DNA of 64,000 nucleotides from the NCBI GenBank assembly GCA_963693365.1, contig CAVNZM010000006.1, forward strand, positions 8,928,001-8,992,000, written 5' to 3'. Numbering within the stretch: the stretch's first letter is position 1; the number at the start of each line of letters is the position of its first letter. Source of the DNA: Amoebidium appalachense. Lineage: Eukaryota; Ichthyosporea. Position numbers and translations under genes: made by a program. Positions 38,950-64,000 of the stretch are shown here, piece by piece. Below the pieces are notes generated by a model that worked only from the letters and a program-made list of their open reading frames with translations, was not told the origin of the DNA and did not search any database.

Positions 38950-39638
38950 AAGGTGTATATTATGCCGGTCATTGGGAAAATTTATTAGTTTGGCGGTGTT
39001 TTCAGATAATTATAAACTAATGAATAAGATAAAACGATGCTGCCCCATGGCCGATAGGCATCAGATACATCTCTGCGGGCGCCGGAGGGGGGGGGGGGGG
39101 GGGGGGGGGGGGCTTTTCTCAATCATTTCAATTTATGGGTGAATACGGTATCAGTTTATAACGTTTAGCTTTGGCTAGTAATTGACTGCATCTTGTGACA
39201 ACTTGTTTAATAATTTAACTACTATGTAACATAATCTATAGAAGACCGGGTTCCATGTGTCGCAGTGAAAGACTCTCGGTGGTATATACTGAAGACAGCA
39301 ATAACTGCAGCACGATATACATGTACATGTACAGTATTCCCAATTTAGTGAAACAGTACAATTTAGTATTCTTTACTGTTTTGAGATCGGTCCAGTACCC
39401 TAACCAAGACAGCGAATCGAAGCTTAGGTGTGCGGACCCCTGCGTGTGTGCAAGCGTGCACGTGCATGCCCACGTCTTGTTTTTTAAAAGGGGGAGAATT
39501 GGAATGTCGACCTTGTTACAATTTGAGTACTACTATACAGTCCCTGGGCCGATCATGCATTGTCTCAAGCTTACACACCTATTGCCGAGCATTGTGGCAT
39601 CTGCAACCACTTAGCCTGGCTTGACTGCGCTTCGGCTG

Positions 39639-51960
<12,322 letters not shown>

Positions 51961-52500
51961 CCTTTCCTAGGAACACCTGTAGGATCGAGAGAGTGTGTGC
52001 AAGGAAATATACTCTGCACTCGGCAAAGCAGTGTACACGTAGCTGCGTGTTTTTTAACACAAATACAGAAAGTGTCTAGCTATAGCTTTGTAACTCCGAG
52101 GGAGCCTCTCACTCTGGCCATGGCCGGGCTGCACAGTGCACGCCCCCCCCCCCCCCCCGTGAATCCGCGAATTCAAGCATGCACGGCAAAAGAAAGCAGA
52201 GGTGGCTCACAAAAAAACATTAACCAAAATAGGTTAGAAAGCGCCTTACCTGATATGTGCGCAGGAGCACACAGTCATGAGCCTGAGTGCACGTACAGTG
52301 CCACACACTGCCGGCGGTGTAGTCACGTGTACACGGCGCACGACTCACGTGTCATATATGCGGTCACGTGCATGTGGAAGACACCCCTCGGCAGCATTAA
52401 CACACGAGTGACACAGCACCATGGCCATCCACAGTGCCATTTAGACGCTACGCGTGCATATCCGACAGTGCAGCCTGAGCCTAAGTTATAGGCTTGAAGT

Positions 52501-52564
<64 letters not shown>

Positions 52565-52829
52565 AAAAAAGAAGAAAAAAAAACAACCTAATCTTATATG
52601 CACCACGCGTGTCCGACTTTACACGTGCCACTGCTACCACCATTTTTGTACACAAAACACACGCACACAATTTTGAACACGACCACACCGGCACCCACAC
52701 CACACACACGTGCACCAACTCAGACGGTCTGAGACAAACATTGTGCACACACAATAATATTTACAGCAGACTCAGTCGGTACATGGAAATATGGATAAGT
52801 GGTGGTGGCTGCAACGGTGGTGTTTGAAG

Positions 52830-52862
<33 letters not shown>

Positions 52863-53117
52863 GAGTTCTAGGAGGAGGGACCGGATCGAAAAACGGCTGT
52901 TTGGAAGAGTGGCCGAGGCCGGGGCCTCACCACACATGCATGCATGCATACAAGAAGGGCATGCACGAAGGTGCTCAAACATACACACACGTGTGCGTGC
53001 ACACACACACACATGCACACGCCCACACACTGTGACATGCACGTACACGCACATGCACACAAGCGCGTGCATACACACTCACACACCCATTAACACACAG
53101 GCATACACACGGACACG

Positions 53118-53150
<33 letters not shown>

Positions 53151-53707
53151 CCACACACAAACACATGCACATTGCACACGGACGAACGAATGCACGAAAA
53201 AATACAGATCATCCATGATTTACGATTCTCTCTTTTATTCGGTTTTTCGCGAAAAGACATCGGCAACCATACTAGTGGGGTGGGTGGAAAAGCTAAGAAT
53301 AGCTATACCTAATAGCGTAGCAGCTCTTTTTATTTGTAAACTATTGCGGCATGTCTCCCTACGTATGATGTTGGAAGCCAATAAAGCGATGTGTTCGGTT
53401 TGGTGAGAAGTCAGATTTCAGAGCTCATATACTGCACAACCCAAAGGCGAAAAAAAAAAAAATTAGATATGGCATAAAACAGTCAACCTTTCCACATGTG
53501 TGGACGGTGTATGCAACGGAAAAGCAACAGCACGCACGTGCAAAGTCTGAAACGTAAGTCCATACTCTACCGCCCAAGGCTCTAGCATTCACCAAAACAC
53601 CATCATACTGAAAAAAATCTACGCGCGCGAAGAACCCTACAACCAGGAACAATATTATACCTCCCGTGTTCAAGCTCTCCCTTTGCCATATGGTAATGCA
53701 TGTGGGG
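51961..53707. other. intergenic stretch upstream of the methyltransferase
   Basis: Unique sequence to 52500, then poly-C/poly-A at 52503-52583, poly-G at 52831-52861 and CA-rich arrays at 52981-53170. A plus-strand frame at about 53214-53405 (SMIYDSLFYSVFREKTSA) has ordinary composition but no splice or family evidence. No gene is called here. Confidence 0.45.
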
Positions 53708-54153
53708 TCATCGGAACTGGGATGCGTAACGCTCAAACAAGACCCTCCTGTCGAACAAACAGAATTAGAATCATTACAGCAAGCAACATTCCTCCCCTTC
53801 CCAGTAAGTTTGGGGTGTCTTCTCACTCTTTTGTTTTTGTGAGCTTGTGTGTTGGGTGGTGTTGTTTTTGCCAATCTCTGTGTGCGTGTGTGTGTGTGTG
53901 TGTACGTGTACGTGTGCTTTAGTGTTGTGTGTGTTCGTGAATGAAATTGGCAAGCAATTACAGTAACCAGAGTAAGTGACCAAGAGGTGGAAAAAGCACA
54001 AGAACATACATTCAGACGCATGATACTCCTGCCCATCACACACATCATACCTCCACAGATAATGTGCAAAAGACACACATACACACACACACAAGACAGA
54101 CACACACACACACACACATAGACACACAAACACACACACACACACACACAGGT

Positions 54154-54239
<86 letters not shown>

Positions 54240-54350
54240 GCACACGCACACGCACACGCACACAGACATGCACGTGCGCGCGTATACACACACGCACGCA
54301 CACACACACGCACGCGCACGCGCACACGCACACGCACACGCACACGCACA

Positions 54351-54390
<40 letters not shown>

Positions 54391-54704
54391 CACACGTACA
54401 CACACACCATTACACCTCTTATCAGCCCAAACCCACGGCAGCAATCTGCACCTGCCATGCACCCATTCACACCACACCCACCTTTCATCTTTCATCAACA
54501 CAGCGGCGCTGTTCCTATTCATGCAAACTAGGCAGGGAAGAAACGACGAGCACTCGTGGGGGATGGGGTCTGTGGGGTTGTGTGCTCTCTGGTCCAGAAC
54601 CATCGCGTCGTTTGTGCCGTATTCCTCCAGAAAGAAGTCTTCCTGTTTGCCTGCTAGTGCTGCAGAGTCCATGGATGCATAGGAGAGGATACTTGGCCCG
54701 GCAC
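53708..54704 (-). CDS. 3' end of an unrecognised gene (two exons)
   Basis: Exon 54482-54704 (acceptor GTGCAG, donor AAAG/GTGGGT) encodes GPSILSYASMDSAALAGKQE, then EDFFLEEYGTNDAMVLDQRA and SSFLPCLVCMNRNSAAVLMK. Exon 53708-53747 (acceptor TCGACAG) completes it with RRVLFERYASQFR and TGA at 53708-53710. The phase matches (AG/G gives Arg). The intron between is a large CA/CGCA array. The composition is soluble and helical, with no signal or membrane segment. Upstream exons are not identified (a protein-like stretch near 55380-55560 on the same strand is a candidate). Family unknown. Confidence 0.55.
54064..54412. repeat. (CA)n and (CGCA)n array
   Basis: CA repeats with GCA and CGCA variants, including ten or more GCAC units at 54340-54390, inside the intron of the gene at 53708-54704. 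The sense strand here is (TG)n, against the general orientation trend. Confidence 0.95.
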
Positions 54705-55314
54705 CTGCACACAGAAAGGTCAGAGGTGTCAGAGGCTGGCTGATGAAGTCCGCATAAAGGATTTACCAATGCCTACACATCATATGGCACACTTCGCCCT
54801 TTCTTCTCGTTGTCTGTTTTTGTAATTTCTCCTCCCCGATTTACAATTTCGCCCACCTTCCCCCCCCCCCCTGCCTCCCGCACACAAACACACACGCGCA
54901 CACATTCGCGCGCATGAGCGTGCAGTACACGCATTGAAATCGCCCCTGCTTCCTTTAACCAAAACCTCCTCCCTTTCTGTTCCCCCCGTACCACCACCAC
55001 CATCATCACCACCACCATACACGCACAAGCGCACCGGAACACACTCCTAAATCCCCCTCATCTCCCCCCCTCCCCCCCCTTCAAAGGCCCCCTCCCTCCT
55101 ACCCTTCCGGAAAATCACACCAGCATCCTACTCCTTCACAAAAGAAAAATGCAAACAGACCAAACCTTAAGCTACAAGAATGCAATACATAGGCACAGAT
55201 ATTCCGCAATTGACCATAGTGACGCACGACAAAGGTTTAACAGCCAGGGATAAACTGTAAAATTGTGCTAGAAGCTTAATATTCAATGATATTAGCATTG
55301 GTGGCAGTGGTGGG

Positions 55315-56120
55315 GGTGGGGAGGGAGACGGGGGGAGGGGGGGGGGGGGGTGAGGATGGCACATGTGACTGGAAAATTCAGAGTAATAACGTGCGTTGTC
55401 AAAAGTCGTATCTTTTATGTCTACCCTGAAAGATAGACAGATAGAGGTATCCAGAGGGAAAGCAGCACAAGAGACGAGACGAAACTGCTGGGCGGAGCAA
55501 GGTGTGGGATTGAGGTCATTACTCTTGACCAGCGCTGTAGCAAACAGATTGTGCCCAATGAGAAAAGACCCCCCCCCCTCCCTCTCTCTCTCCCCCCCCC
55601 CCCCTTCCCCCCCGAACTCCACCCAAACACACCCACACATCGTCTCCAACCCACACCAAACAAACACACTTTCCTCCCTTCCCTCCCTCTCTTCTATGTG
55701 ATATGTGTGAGGAGGTAGTGTCTGGGACAGAAAGTGCCCCGCGTGTAGATGCAATATGATGCTATTACTTCTGTGTGTCTGTTGGACACACAAGATAGAG
55801 GGAGGCAGGGGCTAGTGTAAAAGCGTGTTAGAGGTTGGATGGAAATGCAGGTTATCATTAGTTTGCACCAGTGGATCTTCGACTGAACACGAACCCGTGG
55901 GGTGCGAGTGCAGTGTGTGTTGGGGGGGGGGGGGGGGAGGGGGGGGAGGGGGGAGAGGAGGGGAGGGGGAGGGGGGGAGGAGGGAGGGGTAAGAACGTGT
56001 TACAGAGTACGAGGTATACGACATGATGGGCAATACCAAGCAGAACGCAGAGTACACACACACATATTCATCATACGCGCACAAGGGGGGAGGGGGGGGG
56101 GGGGGGGGGGGGGGGGGTCT
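55315..56120. repeat. G/C-rich tracts around the end of the 55.8-57.3 kb gene
   Basis: Poly-G at 55330-55350, C-rich at 55569-55612, GGGA-rich at 55921-55988 and poly-G at 56082-56118. The last ends 6 bp before the donor of exon 56124-56330. Confidence 0.8.
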
Positions 56121-56686
56121 TACGAAATTGGTTTTGCATTTGGAAAGAAAGTGACCCCTCAGTGGCTGGTAGCTGCCAGTCCTCCGGTTTGTGTTTTTTG
56201 CCTGCTGGGAGGACAAACTCCTCTGCTGGTCTCTTGCCTGTGGCTGTGGCTGGCGGGTCGATACTGCAATAGTTAAACCGATTAGCGCATGTCAAGACTG
56301 TAGTTCGCTCGATGACCTCGTGAACATGACCTGGTTCAGGTTATATAGCAGGAAGGAACTTTACAGACGCGGAGGCAGCTGGGACTAGCAGAAAAAGGAA
56401 TTTCGAGTAAGCACACACACAAGTAGAATGTGATCCGTGATTAAGCAACCTTTCCTGTAAACGTGTGCACTCGCCACACCAACAACCCATGTGCAAGCAG
56501 ACGCCAAGCTTAACTTTTTTTTCTGCACAAGCACATGCCCAACCGTTTTCAAGTCAATTCACGGCCACACAAACCGTTCAGTCTCACATTATCATGGCAG
56601 ATGGGAAGCAAGATCGTTAGAGTGCAGATGACAAAGTAAAAAAACTGGTAAAAAGGCGAGGGGTGTTTTTTCCTCTTCCCCCCTCT

Positions 56687-56723
<37 letters not shown>

Positions 56724-56730
56724 CCCCCCC

Positions 56731-56787
<57 letters not shown>

Positions 56788-56795
56788 GGGGGAGA

Positions 56796-56850
<55 letters not shown>

Positions 56851-57338
56851 GAAGGGAGGGTGGGGCGGGGGGAGATAAATTTTGGTGCAGTATAGCCTAC
56901 CTGGTCGGGGTATGAGGAAACAAGTTCGGTCATTACACTACAGCTGACGAAGGTATACAAGTAAATATGAAGTGGTACATAGTCAAAACCACCAGGGAGT
57001 CCACTGAAGCCGACGAAACGTACAGAGAGTAGGCAACAAGAGGGAAACGGGAGTGGCAGACGGGGGCCGCCAGGAGCCATGAGAGGGAGAGGAGGGGAGA
57101 GGGAGAGGGCGGGTGGGTAGAGGGGATTGCAGCAAGCAGAAGCGAGGCAGAAGGAGCAAACGGGAGATCAATAGGACCACAACTCACCTCATCTCAATGC
57201 TGTCTATACCGTAGAGTGTCATGGGATCCTGTCCCAAGTCTAGGGTCACGCACGCTGGTCTGATACCTTCCATCATCTTGGCTTCCCAAGCCTCCACAGA
57301 AAAAGAGAAACCTAGCGCCAAGTCCTTCCCCTAGTCCT
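55812..57338 (-). CDS. unrecognised nuclear-type protein, four exons found
   Basis: Exons: 57188 to about 57338 (KDLALGFSFSVEAWEAKMME, IRPACVTLDLGQDPMTLYG, donor GATGAG/GTGAGT), 56901-56943 (CSVMTELVSSYPDQ), 56124-56330 (HVHEVIERTTVLTCANRFN, YCSIDPPATATGKRPAEEF, LPAGKKHKPEDWQLP) and 55812-55882 (EDPLVQTNDNLHFHPTSNT, TAG at 55812-55814). Phases match at the first and last junctions. Between 56901-56943 (ends phase 0) and 56124-56330 (needs phase 1) another short exon or a different acceptor is required. The KRPAEEF and GKKHK pair resembles a bipartite nuclear signal. I do not recognise the family. The gene start is uncertain. Confidence 0.55.
56680..56872. repeat. poly-C / poly-T / poly-G block
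   Basis: C run at about 56690-56738, T run at 56739-56766, then G runs to about 56870, in the intron upstream of exon 56124-56330. It reads as C, A and G tracts in the transcript and could fold on itself. Confidence 0.95.
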
Positions 57339-59254
57339 TTCCTTAATCAAAGCAGGGCATAAACAAGTCGGGCTACTTTTATTTTTATTTTATTTTTCGT
57401 TTCGCCAAGTTGTGATGATCATTCAGGCGCGCGGGAATCGCTGTCATATGACTGGTCTGGCACGGCCCTCTGAAGAGGGCCGTGGGTCTGGACTCCGATT
57501 GCGCGCCATCTTTTTTGTATTTATGCGCAAACTGCGCAAACTGTCCGTGCTGCCGCCGGGCGCGGGCTGTATCCAAGCGCCAACCCCCCTTCACCGCCCC
57601 TCCCCCCCCCCCTTCCCCCCCCTCCCCCCTCCCCCCGCGCCCCCACCCCTCATAAGCATTCGAGTCTTGTGCTAATTCTCCATTCACACTTCTGACCCGG
57701 ACCTTCGGATTGTCGAAGCTAGATCCAACAACAGTAATCAGTAATAGGGATGACTCGAATCACGGTCCATGGCAAAGCTATGCAACTCCCCCCCCCCCCC
57801 CCCCCTCCCCCCGCCCTCTTTAAGAGCCCAACGGCAGGCTCGAGCCTTCTCTTAGTGCACTCCACTATCGTGATGATACTTGGTCTCTCGCAAGTCTTTT
57901 TTTTGCTACATTTCTTTCCTCATGTGATCATCTTGCTGCATGAATTTTTAAGTTGAATTTGCATCATGACGATGATCGGGAGGCACATGACCATGGTTAT
58001 ATAATATCCCCCCTTATTCGTGCTAGTTCCTCTCCAAGCCTTTTTTGTGCTTTCTCTTTTTTTCGTGTGATGCTCCATCACCTTATATATATATATACAT
58101 TGACTTCGACAGCCGAAAAGTCGTGATCATGATCACGGGTACTCTAGGAGGGAGGGCCGGGAGGAAGCCAAAAAAGGCACCAAAGGGTATCCTCTAGACA
58201 TCAAATGCAAGTTCTCTGTGTGGTTGTTTCTGATTTTAAACGTGGGCTGTAGTGAACGTGTGCCATCCTTCGCGCGCGGGGGCAGGGCGCATGTTTGCAC
58301 GGGAGGTTTTTTTTCGCTACCCACCCTGCACATGGGTAAGAGACTTTCGAGATGCATACTTTGGTGCGACATGGAACTCAAAATGAAGTAAACAAGTATT
58401 TTTTGAGTGGCTTCAAGCTCACAATAGAACATTAAAGGTTCCTGGACTACTATCAACAGCACACTGTTTTTACAAATTTGCTTCTCCTGTATACTCAGTG
58501 ATGCTCTGACCTGTATGTATACATGTAAACTTGCCGCAGGCTGCCCATGGGTTCTATACACAGAAATAGATCACTCCCATGGTCTCTATACACAGAATTA
58601 TGGTGCAAGTACGTACTCTCGTAAGACCACAGCTCCACCTTATGACCGCGTTCAGTATGACGTGAATAGAAAGAGCACTGAATCGAAGTACTCATAGCCC
58701 ATCCAGGGGCTTTCATTCATACTTGCACATTATGTCGGTATCATTCTCATTGCTGTTTTTCCAGCTATTCAAAAGTATTCACTTTAGAGTAGATAGTGCC
58801 GGTCCAAAGTCGTAAGGAATAACACATACGTATCGCATAATAAAATTCATGCTAAAGCACGTGCACATTTACACAGTGTGGCAGGGCACACACTCGGTAA
58901 GTGTTAACCCCATGCATGGTATAACTTAGTGCTTTGCTCCAATCAGTCACGTGCTCTGCAACTTTCGGATCTACTCGTTTACCCTAATGCTGCTGAAAAA
59001 CCGTGAAGAATGTGCTTACTCTACCCTCGTGCACGGGATTCCCTTAAGCACAACATGGTATCATTTCCACACCGCGTGCAGTGCGCATTTGGCAACCCGG
59101 AACACTTTTTGCCACCATGAGTCGACAAAGTCGTATTATGAGGCAGCTTTTGGAAATAGAAAATAGAAAACCTTCAGGTTCGCGGTGGTGCATTCGTTTA
59201 GTTAGAATTCCATAATTTCGCCATTCATCATACTTTTCGAGCTGGTTGCTGGTC
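57339..59254. other. intergenic stretch, largely unique
   Basis: Contains a perfect 11-bp-arm inverted repeat at 57461-57484 (CACGGCCCTCT, GA, AGAGGGCCGTG), C-rich blocks at 57586-57650 and 57788-57814, and unique AT-richer sequence from 57850 on. Open frames (for example the minus frame at 58133-58561) lack any splice or family support. Confidence 0.5.
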
Positions 59255-59752
59255 TTAGTTTTCTTCGTCGGATTCAGTGATGTCGTCAAGGGCGGGTTGT
59301 GACATCTGGCGAACCTTGATGCGTATGTCTGTGGCTTCACCTGCCTCGCTAATAACGGGTGCACTCTTAGAAACCTTCTTAGACAAAAGAAGCGGCTTGG
59401 TGGGGTCCGTTTTCCTCTGTTTCCGGACGATTTGAAGGGCCTGTTCGAACAATGGGCTCACCATTCTCGTTGTATGGTTGTGCGGCGCACACCGAATATC
59501 GATACTCCTGGGGCCTTCTAAACGTTTTGAATAGACTTAGAGGGTGCTGAAAATATATCCTCATCCAGCAGCGGAATGTGTGCGAAGTAACGCGTAGCTT
59601 GTGAGGATACCATTGAATGTATTTTTTTGGTAGTACACGTGTGGATGCTCAAGGGCAGTTACAACAATCTGATAGTGGAGCCCAAATTGACTTTTTTGTA
59701 GCTCTGTTTTTACTGTTTGCACCTGTTGAAGTGTGGCTTTGCAAATAGGCAT
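59255..59752 (-). CDS. small hypothetical protein, two exons
   Basis: Exon 59611-59752 begins with ATG (MPICKATLQQVQTVKTELQK, then LEHPHVYYQKNTFN) and ends at AATG/GTATCC. Exon 59255-59535, using a CTCTAAG acceptor, continues in phase with YSKRLEGPRSIDIRC, HTTRMVSPLFEQALQIVRKQ and the acidic end QPALDDITESDEEN. That gives about 140 residues. The 75-bp intron lacks the usual tracts. The first part looks helical and the end is acidic. Family not recognised. An alternative acceptor (TTTTCAG 15 bp upstream) would give a shorter product. Confidence 0.45.
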
Positions 59753-61004
59753 ATTATCAATCTGCCTCTAGCAATTAATAGATCATGTGGTAAGCATGCA
59801 GAAGATCAGAACGTCAAACTATGAACTACTCTTATTCTTATTGGAAAAACATTTTGGCAGGCACGAGCAGTGCTTGCATGCATGACATGCTGTTTCTTTG
59901 ACAATGACATCTGAAATCATCTCCTCAACAGTGGGGCTCTTTATATAACCATGTAACATTCCACTCCCGCCGATTCCAAGAAACCTCATACGTGATAAAA
60001 ACCCAATAAGCCAGCTTGACTAATAACCACAATACCTGCTTATAATGGTCAAAAACCTCGAAAACCAATAGATAACGAGACTTTAAAAGTCATCTAGCCT
60101 TTTTGTCACGGTGGGAAAAGTTGATTGGCTTACAGAGCGGTGCAAATGCCAAAGTCTGAGAAGTAGGCATTGGTGAGCGTCGATGATTGGTGGACCTAAT
60201 TTATCAGCCTTCAAGGCCAGCCGCACGCATGTCACAGTCGACGTCTTTTCTGTGGACTCTTGAAAACCACTGTAAGAGAAATAAAGCGATAATCACACAA
60301 AGGACATAAGAAATGCTCGTTGTATATTCTTATAGTCAATTTTGTTTTGTTTTTTTGTTTTTTTTCTTTACGGGAGACAGCACGCATGCGTGAGCTGTGC
60401 CTACCCAATGCAACTTGCTGGGGATGCCCACGCGCGTGCCGAGCTGCGGCTGCAACCACTCATGAGCCGAATGCATAAGCCAAAATTGGTTCTAGATTTT
60501 GTGTGCTATTTGATATATGTGATATTTAGCAAATCACATAGCACTTTCCTCACAATCAGTGTTGCGAACTTGCGGCCGAACTTCCCCGCGGCCGGAGATC
60601 CCACAAGAAAAAAAAAAGAAAAAAAACGAGGAAAAAAAGCTAAGAGGTTAGGAGAGGAAAAAACCTCACATATTTGTATTTAGTTATAAAACAGAAACAG
60701 ATACAATACACCTCCATTAGGTGCACCCCAACACGCCCGAACCCCATGGGCATCTGCAGAAATGTGGGCCGGCGGCCGCGCCGCACCGGCTGCTTTTTGA
60801 CAGCGGCCACGTGGCTCAGGGGTGAGCCACGCTCACCGTGACGCCTGTGCACTGGCCCAGTGCGGTCCGGGTCGGGTGCGTGGCACTGCGCGCGTGCCGC
60901 TGGCTTCGTCGTGGGTGAAGTTCCTCAGTTTGACCAACTTGAAGAAAGGTGCAATTGCAACATTATAAGCGTAGACATAGGGTAAACAGGTACACAACGG
61001 CAAC
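59753..61004. other. intergenic stretch, mostly unique
   Basis: Unique sequence with A-rich stretches at 60606-60645 and T-rich at 60340-60370. G/C-rich at 60760-60920. No supported gene. The promoter of the tautomerase gene must lie at its right end. Confidence 0.45.
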
Positions 61005-61412
61005 ATGCCACACCTGCAGTTTGAATTCAACTTCACGCCCAGTGCACAGGACAAGGGCACGCTGGCAAAGACGGTGGTTGACCTTTTCGGAACCGTCATG
61101 GACACTGGTACCGACCACATCGGAATTACTTTTCGCTGCTACGCAAAAGAGGATTTAGTTTTGGGCCGAACGGACCCACAAGATGGGCGCGTTGTGTTTC
61201 TGAATGCGGACATAAGAAACGGGAGGACGAAAGACCAGAAGCGCAGGTTGGCGCTTGGAATTATGGACGCGATAAACGGCCTGTGGGGGGTACCTAAGGA
61301 GAGCATGTATATTGTCTATACTGAGCACGACGGTGAGAATTTTCAGCTGTCTGACCGCGTTTTGCCGTCGTGGAAAGAGGGAGAGGACCCGCTGTATGAC
61401 CCGGTTGAGTAA
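61005..61412 (+). CDS. tautomerase-superfamily protein (4-OT/CaaD/MIF fold)
   Basis: An intact 135-residue single-exon gene. Proline follows the initiator Met (MPHLQFEFNF), as expected for the catalytic Pro1 exposed by Met removal in this superfamily. The second half has the repeated beta-alpha-beta signature: LNADIRNGRTKDQKRRLALG, IMDAINGLWGVPKESMYIVY and TEHDGENFQLSDR. The length suggests a fused double unit like cis-CaaD or MIF-like proteins rather than the short 4-OT subunit. These enzymes catalyse keto-enol tautomerisation or related hydrations with no cofactor. The natural substrate is unknown. Start choice is fixed by the Pro requirement. It lacks introns and sits in repeat-poor DNA. 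Confidence 0.85.
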   Translation: MPHLQFEFNFTPSAQDKGTLAKTVVDLFGTVMDTGTDHIGITFRCYAKEDLVLGRTDPQDGRVVFLNADIRNGRTKDQKRRLALGIMDAINGLWGVPKESMYIVYTEHDGENFQLSDRVLPSWKEGEDPLYDPVE

Positions 61413-63609
<2,197 letters not shown>

Positions 63610-64000
63610 TTAGCTCTGGCCGTCAGACTCAGCTGCAGGCTTGCGAACAAAAGGAGCAGGGCGAGGGGGTGCCACCGGGCTCTTTACACCCTCATCCGAA
63701 CCATTCGTGCTGGCGGCAGGGCGAGGGGCAGGCACGGGGGTCTCGGTGGTTGGTGCAGGCATACTTGCCAAATTAGGGTATAAGTCGGGGATAGTCTCAT
63801 ACAGGGGCTCCTCATCTGCTTCTTTGGGGTTTTTGGCCTCAGCTGGGTCCGTGGCCGATATATATGAGGGCTCGGCATTTGCAGCAACATCGGGAACTGG
63901 AGTGACTGGTGCCTGGGTGGCGTTATTGGTTGTGGGTTCTGCAGGAAGGGGCAAAGATGCACGGGGCACATTTTCGTAGATGGGGCTGGGCATGGTGGGT
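63610..64000 (-). CDS. C-terminal tail of a tyrosine-phosphorylated/SH3-binding protein (partial)
   Basis: A minus-strand frame is open to the right edge of the window and ends at the stop at 63610-63612. It is disordered and Pro/Ala/Thr/Glu rich. It contains MPSPIYENVPRASLPL (YENV fits the pY-x-N rule for GRB2-type SH2 domains), EEPLYETIPDLYP (a second YxxI site) and polyproline segments VPAPRPA and VAPPRPAPFVRKP, which fit SH3 ligands. Such tails are typical of adaptors or receptors in tyrosine-kinase signalling, which exists in unicellular holozoans. The Met at 63993 may be internal, since the codons before it are open and the gene continues outside the window. No catalytic domain is visible. 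Confidence 0.6.
   Translation of the reverse strand, partial: PTMPSPIYENVPRASLPLPAEPTTNNATQAPVTPVPDVAANAEPSYISATDPAEAKNPKEADEEPLYETIPDLYPNLASMPAPTTETPVPAPRPAASTNGSDEGVKSPVAPPRPAPFVRKPAAESDGQS

Noticed and set aside
58133-58561. 142-residue minus frame starting MYRTHGQPAA
   Set aside because: No family features, no splice context and no sign of coding composition. Treated as a chance frame.

Overview
The window is nuclear DNA of an intron-rich unicellular eukaryote. Exons of 40-600 bp with GT-AG borders sit in introns packed with poly-G/poly-C runs (the longest, at 1456-1553, is 98 G), (CA/GT)n, (GA/CT)n and poly-A/T tracts. Most long open frames in the window are only translations of these tracts. 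The gene content (a GRASP protein, a UHRF1-type tandem Tudor domain, DDT/WHIM chromatin domains, and a phosphotyrosine/SH3-ligand tail) fits a unicellular holozoan. An ichthyosporean such as Sphaeroforma is my best guess, but it is only an inference.

Layout. 34-426 (-): end of an unrecognised gene. 1554-1900: expanded copy of a dispersed repeat. About 2824-15815 (-): a chromatin gene of at least 15 exons that joins a UHRF1-like tandem Tudor region to DDT, WHIM1 and WHIM2 domains. 17064-18551 (-): single-exon LCCL-domain membrane protein in a tract almost free of simple repeats. 20746-26258 (+): six-exon serine alpha/beta hydrolase. 28219-28806 (-): single-exon hypothetical nuclear protein. 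29266-37615 (+): Golgi GRASP protein. 38305-38949 (+): exon of a glycosylated, probably extracellular protein. 39639-51960 (-): 12-exon mitochondrial-type tRNA m1A58 methyltransferase, with a truncated Penelope-like reverse transcriptase in one intron. 53708-54704 (-) and 55812-57338 (-): two unrecognised genes. 59255-59752 (-): small two-exon gene. 61005-61412 (+): single-exon tautomerase-superfamily protein. 63610 to the right edge (-): tail of a signalling or adaptor protein.

I built exon models by hand from splice sites, reading-frame phase and family motifs. In the hydrolase, the methyltransferase and exons 1-14 of the chromatin gene, every junction is in phase. The GRASP model is in phase except for one unresolved stretch in the second PDZ domain.

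The genes do not form one pathway. They are ordinary cell functions: chromatin, Golgi, mitochondrial tRNA modification, a hydrolase, a membrane protein and signalling. The shared features are in the introns. Simple repeats are mostly oriented so that the transcript carries C, CU or CA tracts, CA arrays often abut 3' splice sites, and repeat elements are bordered by poly-G/poly-C runs.
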